Assembly (NCBI RefSeq): GCF_030936135.1
Contig: NC_082596.1
Location: forward strand, 97,324,449 to 97,388,448
DNA: 64,000 bases
Origin: Gavia stellata
Taxonomy: Eukaryota; Chordata; Aves; Gaviiformes; Gaviidae
Reading direction: 5' to 3'
Shown: piece by piece, positions 49,911 to 61,600 of the stretch
Layout: each line of letters opens with the position of its first letter
Position numbering within the stretch: position 1 is the stretch's first letter
The notes under the pieces: generated by a model
Seen by the model: only the letters and a program-made list of their open reading frames with translations
Databases searched by the model: none
Told to the model about the DNA's origin: nothing
Program-made: the position numbers and the translations under genes

Positions 49911-52900
49911 AAATCAAATTGCAAAACAATAGACAATTTGCTAGGCAAGGATGTGGAAAAACAGACCAAAAACATGCAGTATTTTTGGAAGTCTTCATTA
50001 CACTAATGCAAAGAGATTGTAATCGGGATCCGTGCTTTACTGACTCTGGGTGCTGCATATACCCTGTGACAAATAACATTCTTGCTCCACAGACTTTCCC
50101 AGCAAAGGCACTACATACGAGACCAAAATCCAAGTAGAGAATTGATCTTGAATTTAGCCCCTCGTTCTCTTACCAGAACAAAAGCACTTAAATTCCTCTG
50201 ATTTTTCTTGACACAATGCATACATATATCTATTTACCACTTTCAAGGACTGCATTTCATTTTAGTTTACCCTGGACATAGTTTTTTAAATACGTGTGTT
50301 TACAGGAAGGAGAGAACAGCTGAAGAGGATCTGCTTTCTTCCTAAAAAAGAGGAGAGCAATTCATTGATCCATCAGTTTCACATCATATTTGTCCTGTTT
50401 GATTAGTGAAATATCATGGACACCCAAACCGCATGTTAGATATAAGCCAATAGCTACAGCTACTGTGGCCTCACATGCTAATAATCTTCACTTTTTAAAC
50501 AGCCTTGCAAAACTAGTGCATATTTTAAAAGCTCAGGCATTAAATTTTCCCTTCCCATTTTATCATAATGATACACGAGAATATTTAGCAAGGTTTTATT
50601 TGCTGTGGGATAGAGAGGCAGCATTTTCTAGGTCATTTTAAGAATAACTTTAGGCAGTGAGGAATTACAGTAAGAAAGGGATAGTGGTGACAACTGAGTT
50701 GATGTTAATCATAATACTTATGCAGGTGTCTTTATGAAAAAGTGTGTGACAGCTGATAAATGCAGCAGCTTTTATCTACATCTCATTAAATTCTTAAAAG
50801 GCAATAAAGGTCCAAGCCAATCTTGTTTTCTGTTTCCCCATGATAAGATGCAAATTAACACAAGTTCTGCAGAAGCAAAATTCCCTGGCCAAAGCATACG
50901 AGGTATTTAAAGTTGTGGGAAATGTAATTTTAAACACAAAAGCATAAAACCCTCATACTTATTGAGGTTAAAACTGGAAAATTCCACTTTTATTTATTAG
51001 TTGCAATGATTAAAGAAAGTGCTTAGTACAGTTCTAACATTTTGTAGTATGAACAACATGGGGGGTTTTTGCCTGTAGATGGTGCAGTTGGGCAGCAAAG
51101 TTATGAAGTTTTTCTTTAAATAAAGATTAAATTGAGACTGAAAGCTAGTCATTACCAGATGTTCATAGTTTAGAAACATTTTTCCAGTTCAAAATTTGTA
51201 GCGAGATTTCCACCCAACACAAAAATGTCAAGGAAAGCCCAGAAAATAAAGAAAATGCCATTTGATTATATAATTTTTTTTTTTTTAATTAACATTGTGC
51301 CTTTCATTTCTTTCATATAGCAATGGCAGTGTGCTTATTCAAACAGGCTGTGGGCACCAAACCAAAAAAATAATTACCAGGGTTAAAAGAGGCAATGTCC
51401 TGACCCTTCTCCGTAAGCAGGAAATGGACTTTCAGGACCTTAGTCTGTCTTATGCCCAAGGGACTGACCAAATCAATGGTGTTATGTGCAAGAGAACTAT
51501 TTTTTTTTTTCTTTTCTGTGTTAACCCCCCTGATCCTGAGTAACACAAACTCAGGGATAAACCTACAACTCACTAATTCCACAAGAAATACATTAACATG
51601 AAAGAAGCAGCATGTTGATACAGGTACATTAAAAATAAAAATTAAAAAATTAAGAGGCAAACAGCAATATTAGTATTTGTGCTGCCCCAACAGTGCTGTG
51701 ACTTCTCTATTACATATTGTAAAATCAATTGCTTGCAAGAAAAACATTTGTGCAAAATTACTTCTTGTATCCAGTATTATCCTCTCTTTACATGAGCAGA
51801 TTGAATTGACACTGGGTTATTGGTAATTTCCAGGCTAGAAATGATGGATGAAGTTCAGGTGCAAGCTCACATCCAGGTTTGAATGCAAACACTGCAGGGA
51901 GGAGCGGGAACGGCCAGACCCAGTAGAGTCTGCCTTGTAACACGATGAAATTCTCATGCACTGTCATGACAGTAGCTGACGTGCTGACAAAAAGCCATCG
52001 GCTGGTACGCAGGCAACACCAGAAGTTCATTTTTGCCGAGTTCTTCTCAGTCCAAAGCCTTCTGCAATTGTGCTCTATTGCTTTTATTTATTTGGAAATA
52101 GAATTCCTTATTTACAGAGGCAGTTTTGCTACCTCACTTGCATTGCTGTTTGGTCTAGTATCTTCTGCAAAACCCTGGTAAATCAGCTTATGTCCAGTCA
52201 AGACAAAAGACCTCCATCCCCTCAATCTGAAACAGGGAGGCCAAGTAGGCAGGCTGTCTAATGACTCGAGAGGACAACAAATGCAAAAACACGGGCATGC
52301 ATGAGGCTCCAGGGCCCAAGCAAGATTCGGAAGGAGGAGAACATAGGAGAGGCCATAGAAATGCCCACCCCTCCCAAAAGGAGTCCAAGGAGCCATGAAT
52401 GCCACACCAAGGAACTTTTTCAGAGATGTAAGGAAAAAGAATAGATAGGGTCCATGGTCAGAAAGCCCCTTCCCTGTTGAGCTTTGTGGTGTTGTGGATA
52501 ACCACATTGGGTGTGGCTGATGAAGAAGTGACTTTGAGGGCCTCCAGGCAATGTGTATACAACACACAAAACCTCATAAGAGCAGAGGAGGAGCTCGAAC
52601 AGAGAGCATGACATGGAGCTCTGCCAGACTGAACATACCCTGAGATGAGAGTTGAGAACTCCTTTTTGGTTTCAGTACCAACCCTAAAAATAACCCTCTG
52701 TATGACTTTGGCCATGAGGACTTACAACTCAAGACCAAATTTCACCATGTTTTGGTGGTAACAAATCCTAATGATGCTAATGCGAGTGAGTCCACTGAAT
52801 TTGCTGCCTGAAGTCAACTTGCTATAAATGCCAAATCAATGTAGGCTACGGCACTTTGCCACTTAGCTCTGATGAGTTTACTCCACAGCCTGTTTATCCC

Positions 52901-53165
52901 TGTAGTGGGATTAAGTAGGGACAACTTCACTGAAGTCAGTAAAGTTTTACTGCTATAAAGCCAGTGTGAGACCATAATCAGAGTTCTGATGTGTAACTTG
53001 CGTAGGATTTTGCTTCATCCCTGAGTTTGTCTTTCCATGCCTTTCTCTTACGTAAACGAGCTTTAACAGTGCTTATGACCATCAAATAAAGTATTTAATT
53101 ACTGGAATTCTTAAAGCCCCTTGAGATCTTGCAAGGGAAGATGCTCAGTAATGACAAGGTAATGC
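49911..53165. other. Intergenic, no gene seen; candidate conserved block near 50.65-50.88 kb
   Basis: The block has a GATA motif (TGATAAG, 50841-50847) touching an octamer motif ATGCAAAT (50848-50855). A T-run lies at about 51272-51286. No gene is recognised. Confidence 0.45.
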
Positions 53166-53500
53166 ACAGAACCACTGAATCCCAGAGTGGCTGAGGTTGG
53201 TAGGGACCTTTTGAGATCACGTAGTCCAGCCCCTGCTCAAGCAGGGTCAGCCAAGACAGGTTGCCCTGGACCGTGTCCAGTCTGGTTTTGAATGTCTCCA
53301 AGGTCAGAGACTCCACAACCTCTCTGGACAACCTGTGCCAGTGTTCCACCACCTTCACAGGAAAAAAAATGTTTTCTTATGTTCAGAGGGAATTTCATGT
53401 GTTTCAGTTTGCGACCATTTCTTCTCATTCTGCCAGTGGGCACCACTGGGGAGAGGCTGGCTCCATACACAAAGCTCTGCAGCAGCAACAGAATACCTGT
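53166..53500 (-). mobile_element. CR1 LINE 3'-end fragment
   Basis: Degenerate octamer tail (CACAGAACCACTGAATCCCA), then TGGCTGAGGTTGGTAGGGAC, CAGACTCCACAACC-type and 'GAGAGGCTGGCTCCATACAC' stretches match a longer portion of CR1 on the - strand. With about 330 bases it is the longest 3'-end copy here. Confidence 0.92.
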
Positions 53501-55019
53501 TCCATCCTGTGAGATGGCTTAAAATTTCCATGGAGAGAGTCTCACTGTCTTTTACAGTATTTGGGACTTGGATGTAATTTACAGAAATAGCAGGTCACAA
53601 TGGATAGCATACAGCAGGTTTTGTCCCATTTAAATAAAATCTACAGACCTTTTTCATAACAGTAAAGCCCTATAATAAACCAAACTGGACCAGTGCATGG
53701 CCATAAGCTCTATCATGCAATGGCCCATACTCTTTAATTAGTACCACACTCCTTTGGACAACCTGGCCAGCTAGCACTCTGCCAAGTAGTCTGAGGACAG
53801 TTCAGGGAAGAGCATCAGACTGTTTCCAATATGCAGTATGAGTGAAACCCCTTCAAGCTCACATACGGCCTCTAAACAGATGCTACATGTGAGCAACACT
53901 CTGTCCCTTGCCTTGCAGGGACTGAGATTGGGCTGGGTCTGTTTTATTTATCAGCACAGATAGACTCTAAACATATTTCATAAGCCAAGGAAGGTCAGAG
54001 TCTCATTAATTATTAATTGCTCTGATTACTTATATTTTGAAACCTGCTGAAATCAAACGGGAATGGATACTGAAACTTACTCATAGGTAAATCGTACCTG
54101 GAATGAGAGGTTCCTACTGAATTCAGTGTGGGGCTGAGATTCAGCTTATGATTAGTGGTCTACCCTAAGACCTTTGAATTTACTGAAAATATTTACAGCA
54201 TATGAGTCTCTTCACCTCATGACAAGTGATCTTCATGCATGTGCCTGAAGTCTGCTTGCCACAGCTGTGTAAGTCAGGGGTGTCAGCCCCACTCCTCCCA
54301 TTTCTGGTGGCTATCAAGGCCAGCAAAAGCCCTAGTGTAGATGCTGTAATGCTAGTGATAGTTCAGAGAAACTCCCTTATCTTCACAACCAAAAGAAATC
54401 TTCTGCTTGCATTTGCAGGGTTTGCTGCGTTAGGTCTCTTGATCCATCTACTGGGAAATGCTATTCAGTGTAGACAAGGCCCAAATTCAAACAGAATAGT
54501 AAAAGTGATTTAAATTTCTCATAAGAAAAACAAGGCTCTTTTCCCAAACGTACTGCTTCTCCTTAACAGTGAAAGATCTTCATCACACATGTCCTGCAGC
54601 GTGTTGTTCCTTCCAGATACGGGTTTTTGCTGGGAAGTTGTGACACACAGTTTGCTGGAGCACTTGCCAGCTGAGCAATGCTTTCACTACTGCTCACCAC
54701 ACTCCTTAAACACGCATGCTAATTATGTTACAGGCTGTCTGTATGGAGCTATACGAGGCTACAGTATTTTCCTAGGAACCACAGTGAAGAAGTCAGCATG
54801 TGCTTTCAGTTGTGTCAGCTATGCATCTGCTGTGACCAGAGTTTCTGTTGCTAAATAATGACAACCTCACTAAGCATTCACCCTACAAGTGTTTCTGGTG
54901 CTCAGAAGAGCTCATACTTTAAGGTTATCACCGAATACCTTTTTCAGCACCAAGGAGTTGGTGAGGAAAGTGTTCTTATTTAAATTAGAAAGAAACTAAG
55001 CATGGGTAAAAAGGGGTGT
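53501..55019. other. Intergenic, no gene seen
   Basis: AT-rich sequence includes an ATTAATTATTAATTGCTC stretch near 54004-54021. Open frames are below 100 codons and unremarkable. Confidence 0.5.
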
Positions 55020-55700
55020 TTGTAATGCCATATAGAATTAACCTGGTACACCACAAATGGCTGACCTCCAGCTGGACTTCATGTCACTGATCACAACCCT
55101 TTAAGCCCAGAAGTTCAGTTAGTTTTCAATCCACTTCATTGTCCTTTTAGCTAGTCCGCACTTCAGTTTGTCTGTGAAGATGCTTTGGGAGTCTGTCAAA
55201 AGCCTTACCAAAGTCAAAATAAACAACGTCCATTGCTCTCCCCTCACCCATCAAACTAGTCATAGAAGGTAATCAGGTTAGCTGAGCACGGTTTTGTCTT
55301 TGTAAATTCATGCCAACTACTTCCAGTCACCTTCTTGTCCTTCATGCGTTTGGAAATGGTTTCCAGGATTATTTGCTCCATCACCTTCCCAGGCATCAAA
55401 GTGAGGCTGACTGGCCTGTAGTTCCCCACATTCTTCCTCCTTCTTGCTCTTCTCAAAGACAGGACTGACACTTGCTTTTTCTAGTCCTCAGGAAGCCTTC
55501 CCCCCTCCTGCCCCCCAACCTGATCCTGCTCTTCTGAGGGTAAGTCTTCACTGCTCCTGATTTTCCCATGGCTTTCAGAGGCCTGGGGTTCCTGAGGCAA
55601 ATCTTACCAGGGAAGACCAAGGTGAAGACGCCAATGAGTACCTCTGCCTCTTCCATGTCATCAGATCCCATTTGTGAACTCATTTCTATTACGAAATACA
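55020..55700 (-). pseudogene. CR1 LINE ORF2 fragment with reverse-transcriptase remnants
   Basis: The - strand frame at 55256-55471 contains GNYRPVSLTLMPGKVMEQII and downstream ANLITFYD, a clear match to the non-LTR reverse-transcriptase segment of CR1. Lower coordinates continue in another frame with DVVYFDFGKAFD, the 'YLDFSKAFD' motif carrying a catalytic Asp, and then a degraded GVPxG motif near 55030. Upper coordinates (55480-55700) also resemble CR1 but are more degraded. Frameshifts and stops show that it is dead. Confidence 0.88.
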
Positions 55701-57502
55701 ATAGCATTTACAATTCATTAACAGGATGAAAATCACAAGGACAACAATAACTCTTAGATAATCACAGGCTGAAGTCAGATAGATACTTCTTCTTGAGACA
55801 TGGTAATAATGGTTTGCATTATTATGACCACTTCTCCCTCTTTTCAAAAACAACAGGTTCAGGAAACTGTCAGAAGACCTATGAAGCTACACTGGCATTG
55901 GTCTTTTCAGCTACAGTGGCTAAGTTCTCTTCTGAGTGCATTGTTCCATCTGCTTTTAAATATAAATATAAAGCAATGAAGTAGAGAAAAGAACAGCTCT
56001 GAAGGAAAGTAGCTGGAATAATTTACATATGCTAATTTCTGAAATCAGTGATAGCTCATTTGCACTTGCAGGATAAATACCAAAACTGCATCCAGCCTGG
56101 CTGAACAGCTCTTTCTTCCATAGCACAAAGAGATAATATGGGATCACTGCAGATGTATAGAGGAATAGCAAAGATACATAACGAGGTGATCTTCATTTCT
56201 GGCTAAGATGTTAATGTGATTATTGATCATGTCCTTTCTGGTGTCCATACTTCAGAAAGGACACTGAAAAAGACAGAGGTGGTTCAGCAAGAAACCATAA
56301 TTTGAATTACAGAAAATGTATCTTGAAGTAAGAAACTGGAGGATTTTGTAAATTTTCAAGATGACCAGAGCTGATCTGAGAGACCCGACTAGTCTCTTGG
56401 TACGTGTACATGGGGAAAATATTGGATACTGTAATCTACAGAAAAATAGCACGGTGAGTTCTGTGAGAGGAAACTAAAATTAAAACACTGGAAATGAGAA
56501 ACGGCATCAGGCATGGATTTTCTGGGGCTTACAAGTACCACTGCTAGCCTCCATCTCCTACTCCCCACGACAGTGCTGACCTTTTGCATCCACAGTGCAG
56601 CGCAGTGGCTTCTTTCTTTCTTCTCAGCATCACATGCCTGCCATGAGGGCGAAGAGAAGACATGGTGCCAGGCACAGACAGAAAGCATTTGTTTTTTCTC
56701 CAGTCTCAATCCTCTGCTACAGGCATGCCACTTTCACAGAACCCATTCTCATCAGTACTCTCCGCTCCTGAACAAAATGTTGATTTATTACTGAACAGTA
56801 AATGGTGGGAGATGTGGCTATCTGTCTGAAGGATCAATTTTAGTAGTTCTGTTACAGTGTTGAATCCAGTGGAGAAACCACCACGGGAATGGCCTCTGTT
56901 ATGCAGATGAGACTAATTATACAGGGTCCTGTTCCACCTGAATATTTCTCTGGGAAATACCCACAGTGGCAAGGCTTGCCTGGAACATCATATAGAGTTC
57001 TCAAGCCGCAAGGCTTCCTGGAAACCAGATTCAAGGCCCCTCAACCTGGACGTTCGAAGCTCCAAGCACTCCAATGTCCTGCCTGCTGTGTAAAGCCCCT
57101 GCCTCATGCTTGCTCATATTGAACTATCTGGGACACTTGGGCAAAGAGGTGTAAAAGAGCTCTGCTAGAGGCAGGGTGTTGACCAGATGTGTGCAACTTT
57201 CAGATAAAGAAGAGAGCACTACCTCATCCTGCCATGTGCCTGCGGAAGGGAAGCCAGCCATGATCCTCCCAGGCTTCATTTTGCAGTCACTGACAAGGCT
57301 TAGCTCACGTGTCTTCTAAAGAAGTCTGAATCTTACAACAATTAAATAGACTTTAAGGCTCAACACTCCTGTGAAAGTCATCTCATATGATATCTGGTAG
57401 CCCTGTATCGATCCCTGTGCCAACATAGATGGACACAGCATGTGTTAACCTGTTGCTATGAGGGTTTTGCGACTGCACGTTGACCAGCAGCTAGCCATTG
57501 AA

Positions 57503-57526
57503 AATGGATCATATAATGGATCATAT
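57503..57526 (+). repeat. 12-bp perfect tandem duplication
   Basis: AATGGATCATAT occurs at 57503-57514 and 57515-57526 without mismatch. Confidence 0.9.
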
Positions 57527-57666
57527 AGAGCCACAAATCAGGCTCCCCTATGCTACCGAGGGCAAAAGAGCAGCTCCCTGTTGCTTCTAGAGGTACTAAA
57601 ATAGGAAGTTGTTGTGCAGAGGCAGCTCCAGGCGGCTGGTGCTGTGACTGCTCTCCTGTGACCAAC

Positions 57667-57681
57667 CAGCTGCACATTCCT
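57667..57681 (+). promoter_or_regulatory. E-box plus MCAT (TEAD) motif upstream of GMPR
   Basis: CAGCTG (57667-57672), the myogenic-type E-box, is followed two bases later by CATTCCT (57675-57681), the MCAT/TEAD element. It lies about 780 bases upstream of the likely GMPR start, at the edge of the CpG island. This is a motif match only. Confidence 0.35.
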
Positions 57682-58427
57682 CAACGTTTCCAAGGCGGAA
57701 GAGACGCGCCAGCCCTTTGCTCTGCAGCCAGATGCGGAACCAGCTCCGAGGGGCCCAGGCCGGGCAACGCTCGGTTTTACCGGAGGACGATGGGCAGGGA
57801 GGGGGCCAGGTCTGGGCTCACAGCGGAGCGCCCCGCACAGTCGGATTTCCGCCAGAGCCCAGGCAGACCAAAGGACGGCCTTTTATGAGGTCGGGGGCAC
57901 CAAGTTTTGGGCTGCGCCGCGGCCGCCCGAAAAGCGTTGGGGAGCGCCGCCAGCCCCCCCCCGCCGGTCGGTGTGCCCGCCTCAGGCCCGCCCCCGCGCC
58001 GGGCGGCGCTCGCTCCGCAACCCTCGGTCCGCCACCGCCGCCCCAGGCTGTGGAGGGCGGGAAAGATGTCAGCGCAGCCCCTCAGTGGCCGCCCGGCAGC
58101 GGCGGGCTCCCACACCCGGCAGCGGCGGCGGCGCCGGGCGCGGCCGCCCGCTCGGTCACATGGAGGCACCATTTCCTCTGCCCTTGCTTTGCCCTTAAGG
58201 CCGCTCTGCCGCCGGCGGTGCCCGCGCCTCGCCCCGCACGGGCGGCTGCGGGTGGGCGCCGCGTCCCCGTCTGCCCTCCCCGCCACACACAGAGCGCCCA
58301 TCCCGGTGGAGAAGCAGGGGTGGCTACGGCGGGAGAAGGGGCAGGGGGCGGCCGGCTACTCAGCTGAAAGCAACCCTCTCCTAATAAAGCGATGGGGCCC
58401 GGGCCGCGGCGCCGCGCTCCCCGCGCC

Positions 58428-58437
58428 CTATAAATAG
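58428..58437 (+). promoter_or_regulatory. GMPR: GMPR TATA box that is also a MEF2 consensus site
   Basis: TATAAATA (58429-58436) is a strong TATA box inside a GC-rich promoter and predicts transcription starting near 58460. With its flanking bases it reads CTATAAATAG, a perfect MEF2 site (YTAWWWWTAR). A CAGCTG E-box lies 62 bases upstream at 58361-58366. GMPR is known to be abundant in striated muscle in mammals, which fits but does not prove muscle control. Confidence 0.7.
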
Positions 58438-58573
58438 GCTCCGTGCGCGGCCCGCGGGCTTTGGCCGGCGCGGCTCTGCAGGCGGCGCGGTGCAGCGGAG
58501 CGGAGCGGAGCGAGCGCAGCGGGGCCGCCACTGCCGCCGCCAGGAGAGCCCCGCTCCCCGCCACCCCAGCGAG

Positions 58574-58660
58574 ATGCCCCGGGTAGACGCAGACCTCAAA
58601 CTGGACTTTAAAGATGTCCTGCTCAGACCTAAAAGAAGCAGCCTCAAAAGCCGATCAGAG
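58574..58660 (+). CDS. GMPR: GMPR coding exon 1 (residues 1-29)
   Basis: The 87-base exon ends in ...SSLKSRSE and a GTGGGG donor at 58661. The donor is weaker than consensus (GTGGGG rather than GTRAGT) but is supported by the exact reading-frame join to exon 2. Confidence 0.96.
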
Positions 58661-61600
58661 GTGGGGGCATTCGAACCCAGCATGCTTTTTCTGCGTTCTC
58701 AGCGCCCAACTTCCTTACCCCTCCTTCCCTCCCTGCTTTATTTTTATTCCCCAGCCTCACGTAGCAATGCCGGCCCCGATCGAAACGCCCTTTGCGTGGC
58801 GGGGGGGATGCCGCTGCTCCTGGGAAGAGGGGGCCGGGGTTACGGAGCCCGCGGCGTCTCCCCCCCGCCCCTTGGCGAGGCCAGCCCCGGCGCAGCGGGA
58901 GGCGGCGGGCGCTGCACGCCGGTGCCGCGCCGTCCTCCCCCGCTCCGCAGCAAAAATAGGGCGGGCGGGGGGTGTGTGGGGGGGATTGTTTGCTCCTAAC
59001 AGGTGCCTCTGCCGATTTCTGCGGCGTTGAGCGGGGGGTGACCTGCGCTCTCCGCGGGGGCTGCCTGCCCTAGGGGCAGCGGGGAAGCGACAGCTCGGCC
59101 AGCCCCTCTCCGGGGCGGGGGGGTGCCCGGTTACGCACCAGCCGGGGGTGCGGGCCGGCAGGCACCTTCGCCTTCAGCCCCGGGGGTTGTGGGCAGCGCT
59201 GTTACCGAGTAACTGACATGCTCTTTTTAAAAAACAGTAGCGAGAGAAAACCAACCAGTGAAGATGGTGGGGAGCGCTTCCCGCGGCACAGGGTGCCCCG
59301 GGCTGGGACCCCATCGGGTGGAAACCTGGGGCGGTGGGGCGCGTTCCTCCCTCGCTCACGGTAACCTCCACCACCGGGGCTCTGCGTCCCGCCTGGCACA
59401 GGGCCGCTGTTAGCCGGGATATTGCTGTAGTTATTTCTCAGCAGGGATCAGGAAAGACCCCAGGAAATCCCCTGAGGATTGCCTCTACAAAAAAGATGGC
59501 TGCCTCAGGATTGAAGGTGCCTTCTCGTTTACCTCACGTAACCTCAAGGTTAACAAAGGATTTAGTTTGACTAATGAAGGAATTACGTTGTGCTGGAGGA
59601 TGGAAAGAAGATTAAGCTTTTCTCCAGGGGAAGCGGAGTTGTTAGAGAGAGAAACCGAGACAAATCAAGTGAGGTAGAAAGACAAGACTGGAAAGCGAAG
59701 CGGGGTGGCCATGTTTATTACGGGCCTATGGCCAGGGATTTTGAGGGCAACAACTAAGCAAAACTTTGCCATTATAAAGGTGTAAGATTGGAGACGCCCT
59801 CTTAGTAGAAAGGTAATCTCAGGCTAGTCGTTTTTAATTCACCAAGAACGGTGTCCCAGCTGAGTAACCCCTCATCGCGTGCAACTACTGCTCATAAGGC
59901 CCGTAGGCCCTTTCCAGCCATTTGCTTGGGGACCTGCGGTCCCTCTTTAAAATCCACTGTGCTGGCCTGGCAAACAGGTGGAGCTGTCCTCCACCGAGTG
60001 GCACATGGCTCCTTCAAGTGCCGTGTTTTGTATATTTAGTGCAGGCTGTGGAAAGAAGGGCTGCTGGGAAGGGAAAACGATAGGAGGAACACGAGCTGAT
60101 ATGGCAGGGTTGTAACGGGTGGCTATGATGAACTGTTAAAAACATTTCACATGGGAAAAAGTGCATGTCATGAGGGGGGTCAGTGAAAACCGATGAAGGT
60201 TAAGAAATTGGACACCATCACTGAGGCTGTAGCAACAGGAATAAACAGTGTCTGTGAGAGCCAGATCTGAAATGGACAGCCCCAGTCTGCTTCAAAACAA
60301 GAATATAAATAAGTAGTTCTGGCAGAGGAACAGAGGCAGGATACTACAGTGCCTGTTACCCAGCAAGCTGCTGCTTTGAAGCTTATATCAGCAAGCGTCT
60401 GCTTCTCTGGTGTGAATGCCTCATTTTGCGCAAGGATAGCTTTTTATGCAGTAACGAGGATTAAGTCAGCATCTTAGGCAGTTTGGGGTGTTTGCAGCTC
60501 TTCTTGGAGGTCTGCTATGTTGGTACTTGGTTTTGATTCCTTGCACTGTCTTAATTTTCCATGATTGCTTTCTTGTTTTGAAAAGATACCAGAAAATTTG
60601 AAGCTTGAATTCAAGTGTCAAAATTGGTTAAAGCAATAATTGGAGTGGGAGCAGCATTATCTGTGGGGTCTTGGTACTCACGTAGCCTGCTGTTCTTGCT
60701 GTTGCTGGACTTGCTTCTCCAGGCTGTCCATTTTAAGTTCATCAGACAAGTGTCCTGTAGGAAGTCTAGTCATTAATTTAAATTTGTAACTTCAAATAAT
60801 TCCAGGGAGCTTCTACAGAACAGCCAATGTCCTAGTACATTCATATGCCGAAGGTCTAGGCAGGAGTTATAAAATATGTTTAATGATTTTCTTTCTAAAG
60901 AAACTTTTACTGTTGTTGAGTGATGGTGAGCAGTCCTAGAGTCAGAAGTTATTTTCTCATAATGCATAGAACAGTAAGCTATAAATTAGCTGTTACCACT
61001 CAGGAAAGAGACAAAGAGATGATCAGAAGTGCTACTAGAGGAACTAAGGAAAACCAGTTAGCTTTGTGATGCTCCTCGGTATGTCCATCTTGAGTACACA
61101 GTTCTGGTGATCCCTTCACAAGAACACATAATATGCTAAAATAGGTACAGAGAACGGCAGCTAGGATGATCAGCAGTATTGACTGGTTTCTGCGTGATGA
61201 AAAAACTAAACCTATTGGGACTATTCAGCATGGAGAAGCAGCAGCTGTGGAGGATATGCTGGAAGTCTGTGAAGGGAGGAGTGGAACGGAAAAGATGAAA
61301 CTGACAAGTGGCTGTCTCACACAAAACAAGAAGTAGGAAGCACTGAATGTAATGATCAGGCAAAGGTCGTCGTTTTTGTGCAACGTATAATTCATCTTTG
61401 GAATTTATTACTATGGGATTTTGAAGAGGTTAAAGGTGTGAAGGATTAAAAAAATTACAAGGCAAGTTCTTTGACCATGAGTGGCTATTTAGCACACTGA
61501 ATTGGAGGAGACCTTTGTCTTTGAAGGTCTCTAAACATCAGCTTCTTGGGACCTGGGAAGGTAGGCTAGGGAAAGAGTCTTTGAAAACTTGCCTTATTCT

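Larger units (their letters stand above)
55701..57690. other. Intergenic flank upstream of GMPR, no gene seen
   Basis: Non-coding sequence. A 12-bp perfect tandem repeat (AATGGATCATAT twice) lies at 57503-57526. Nothing else is recognised. Confidence 0.55.
57690..59420. promoter_or_regulatory. CpG island over the GMPR promoter and exon 1
   Basis: A long GC- and CpG-rich block begins near 57690 and fades near 59420. It surrounds the TATA box, 5' UTR, exon 1 and the first part of intron 1. Long open frames here (up to 216 codons) overlap on both strands and are composition artefacts. Confidence 0.9.

Noticed and set aside
54943..54956. TTCAGCACCAAGGA, the left part of an RE1/NRSF site
   Set aside because: Only the left half matches; the right half (ACAGCGCC) is absent.
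57717..58564. Open frames of 160-216 codons on both strands over the GMPR CpG island
   Set aside because: Same cause: stop codons are rare in GC-rich DNA. They overlap the promoter and have no recognisable domain.
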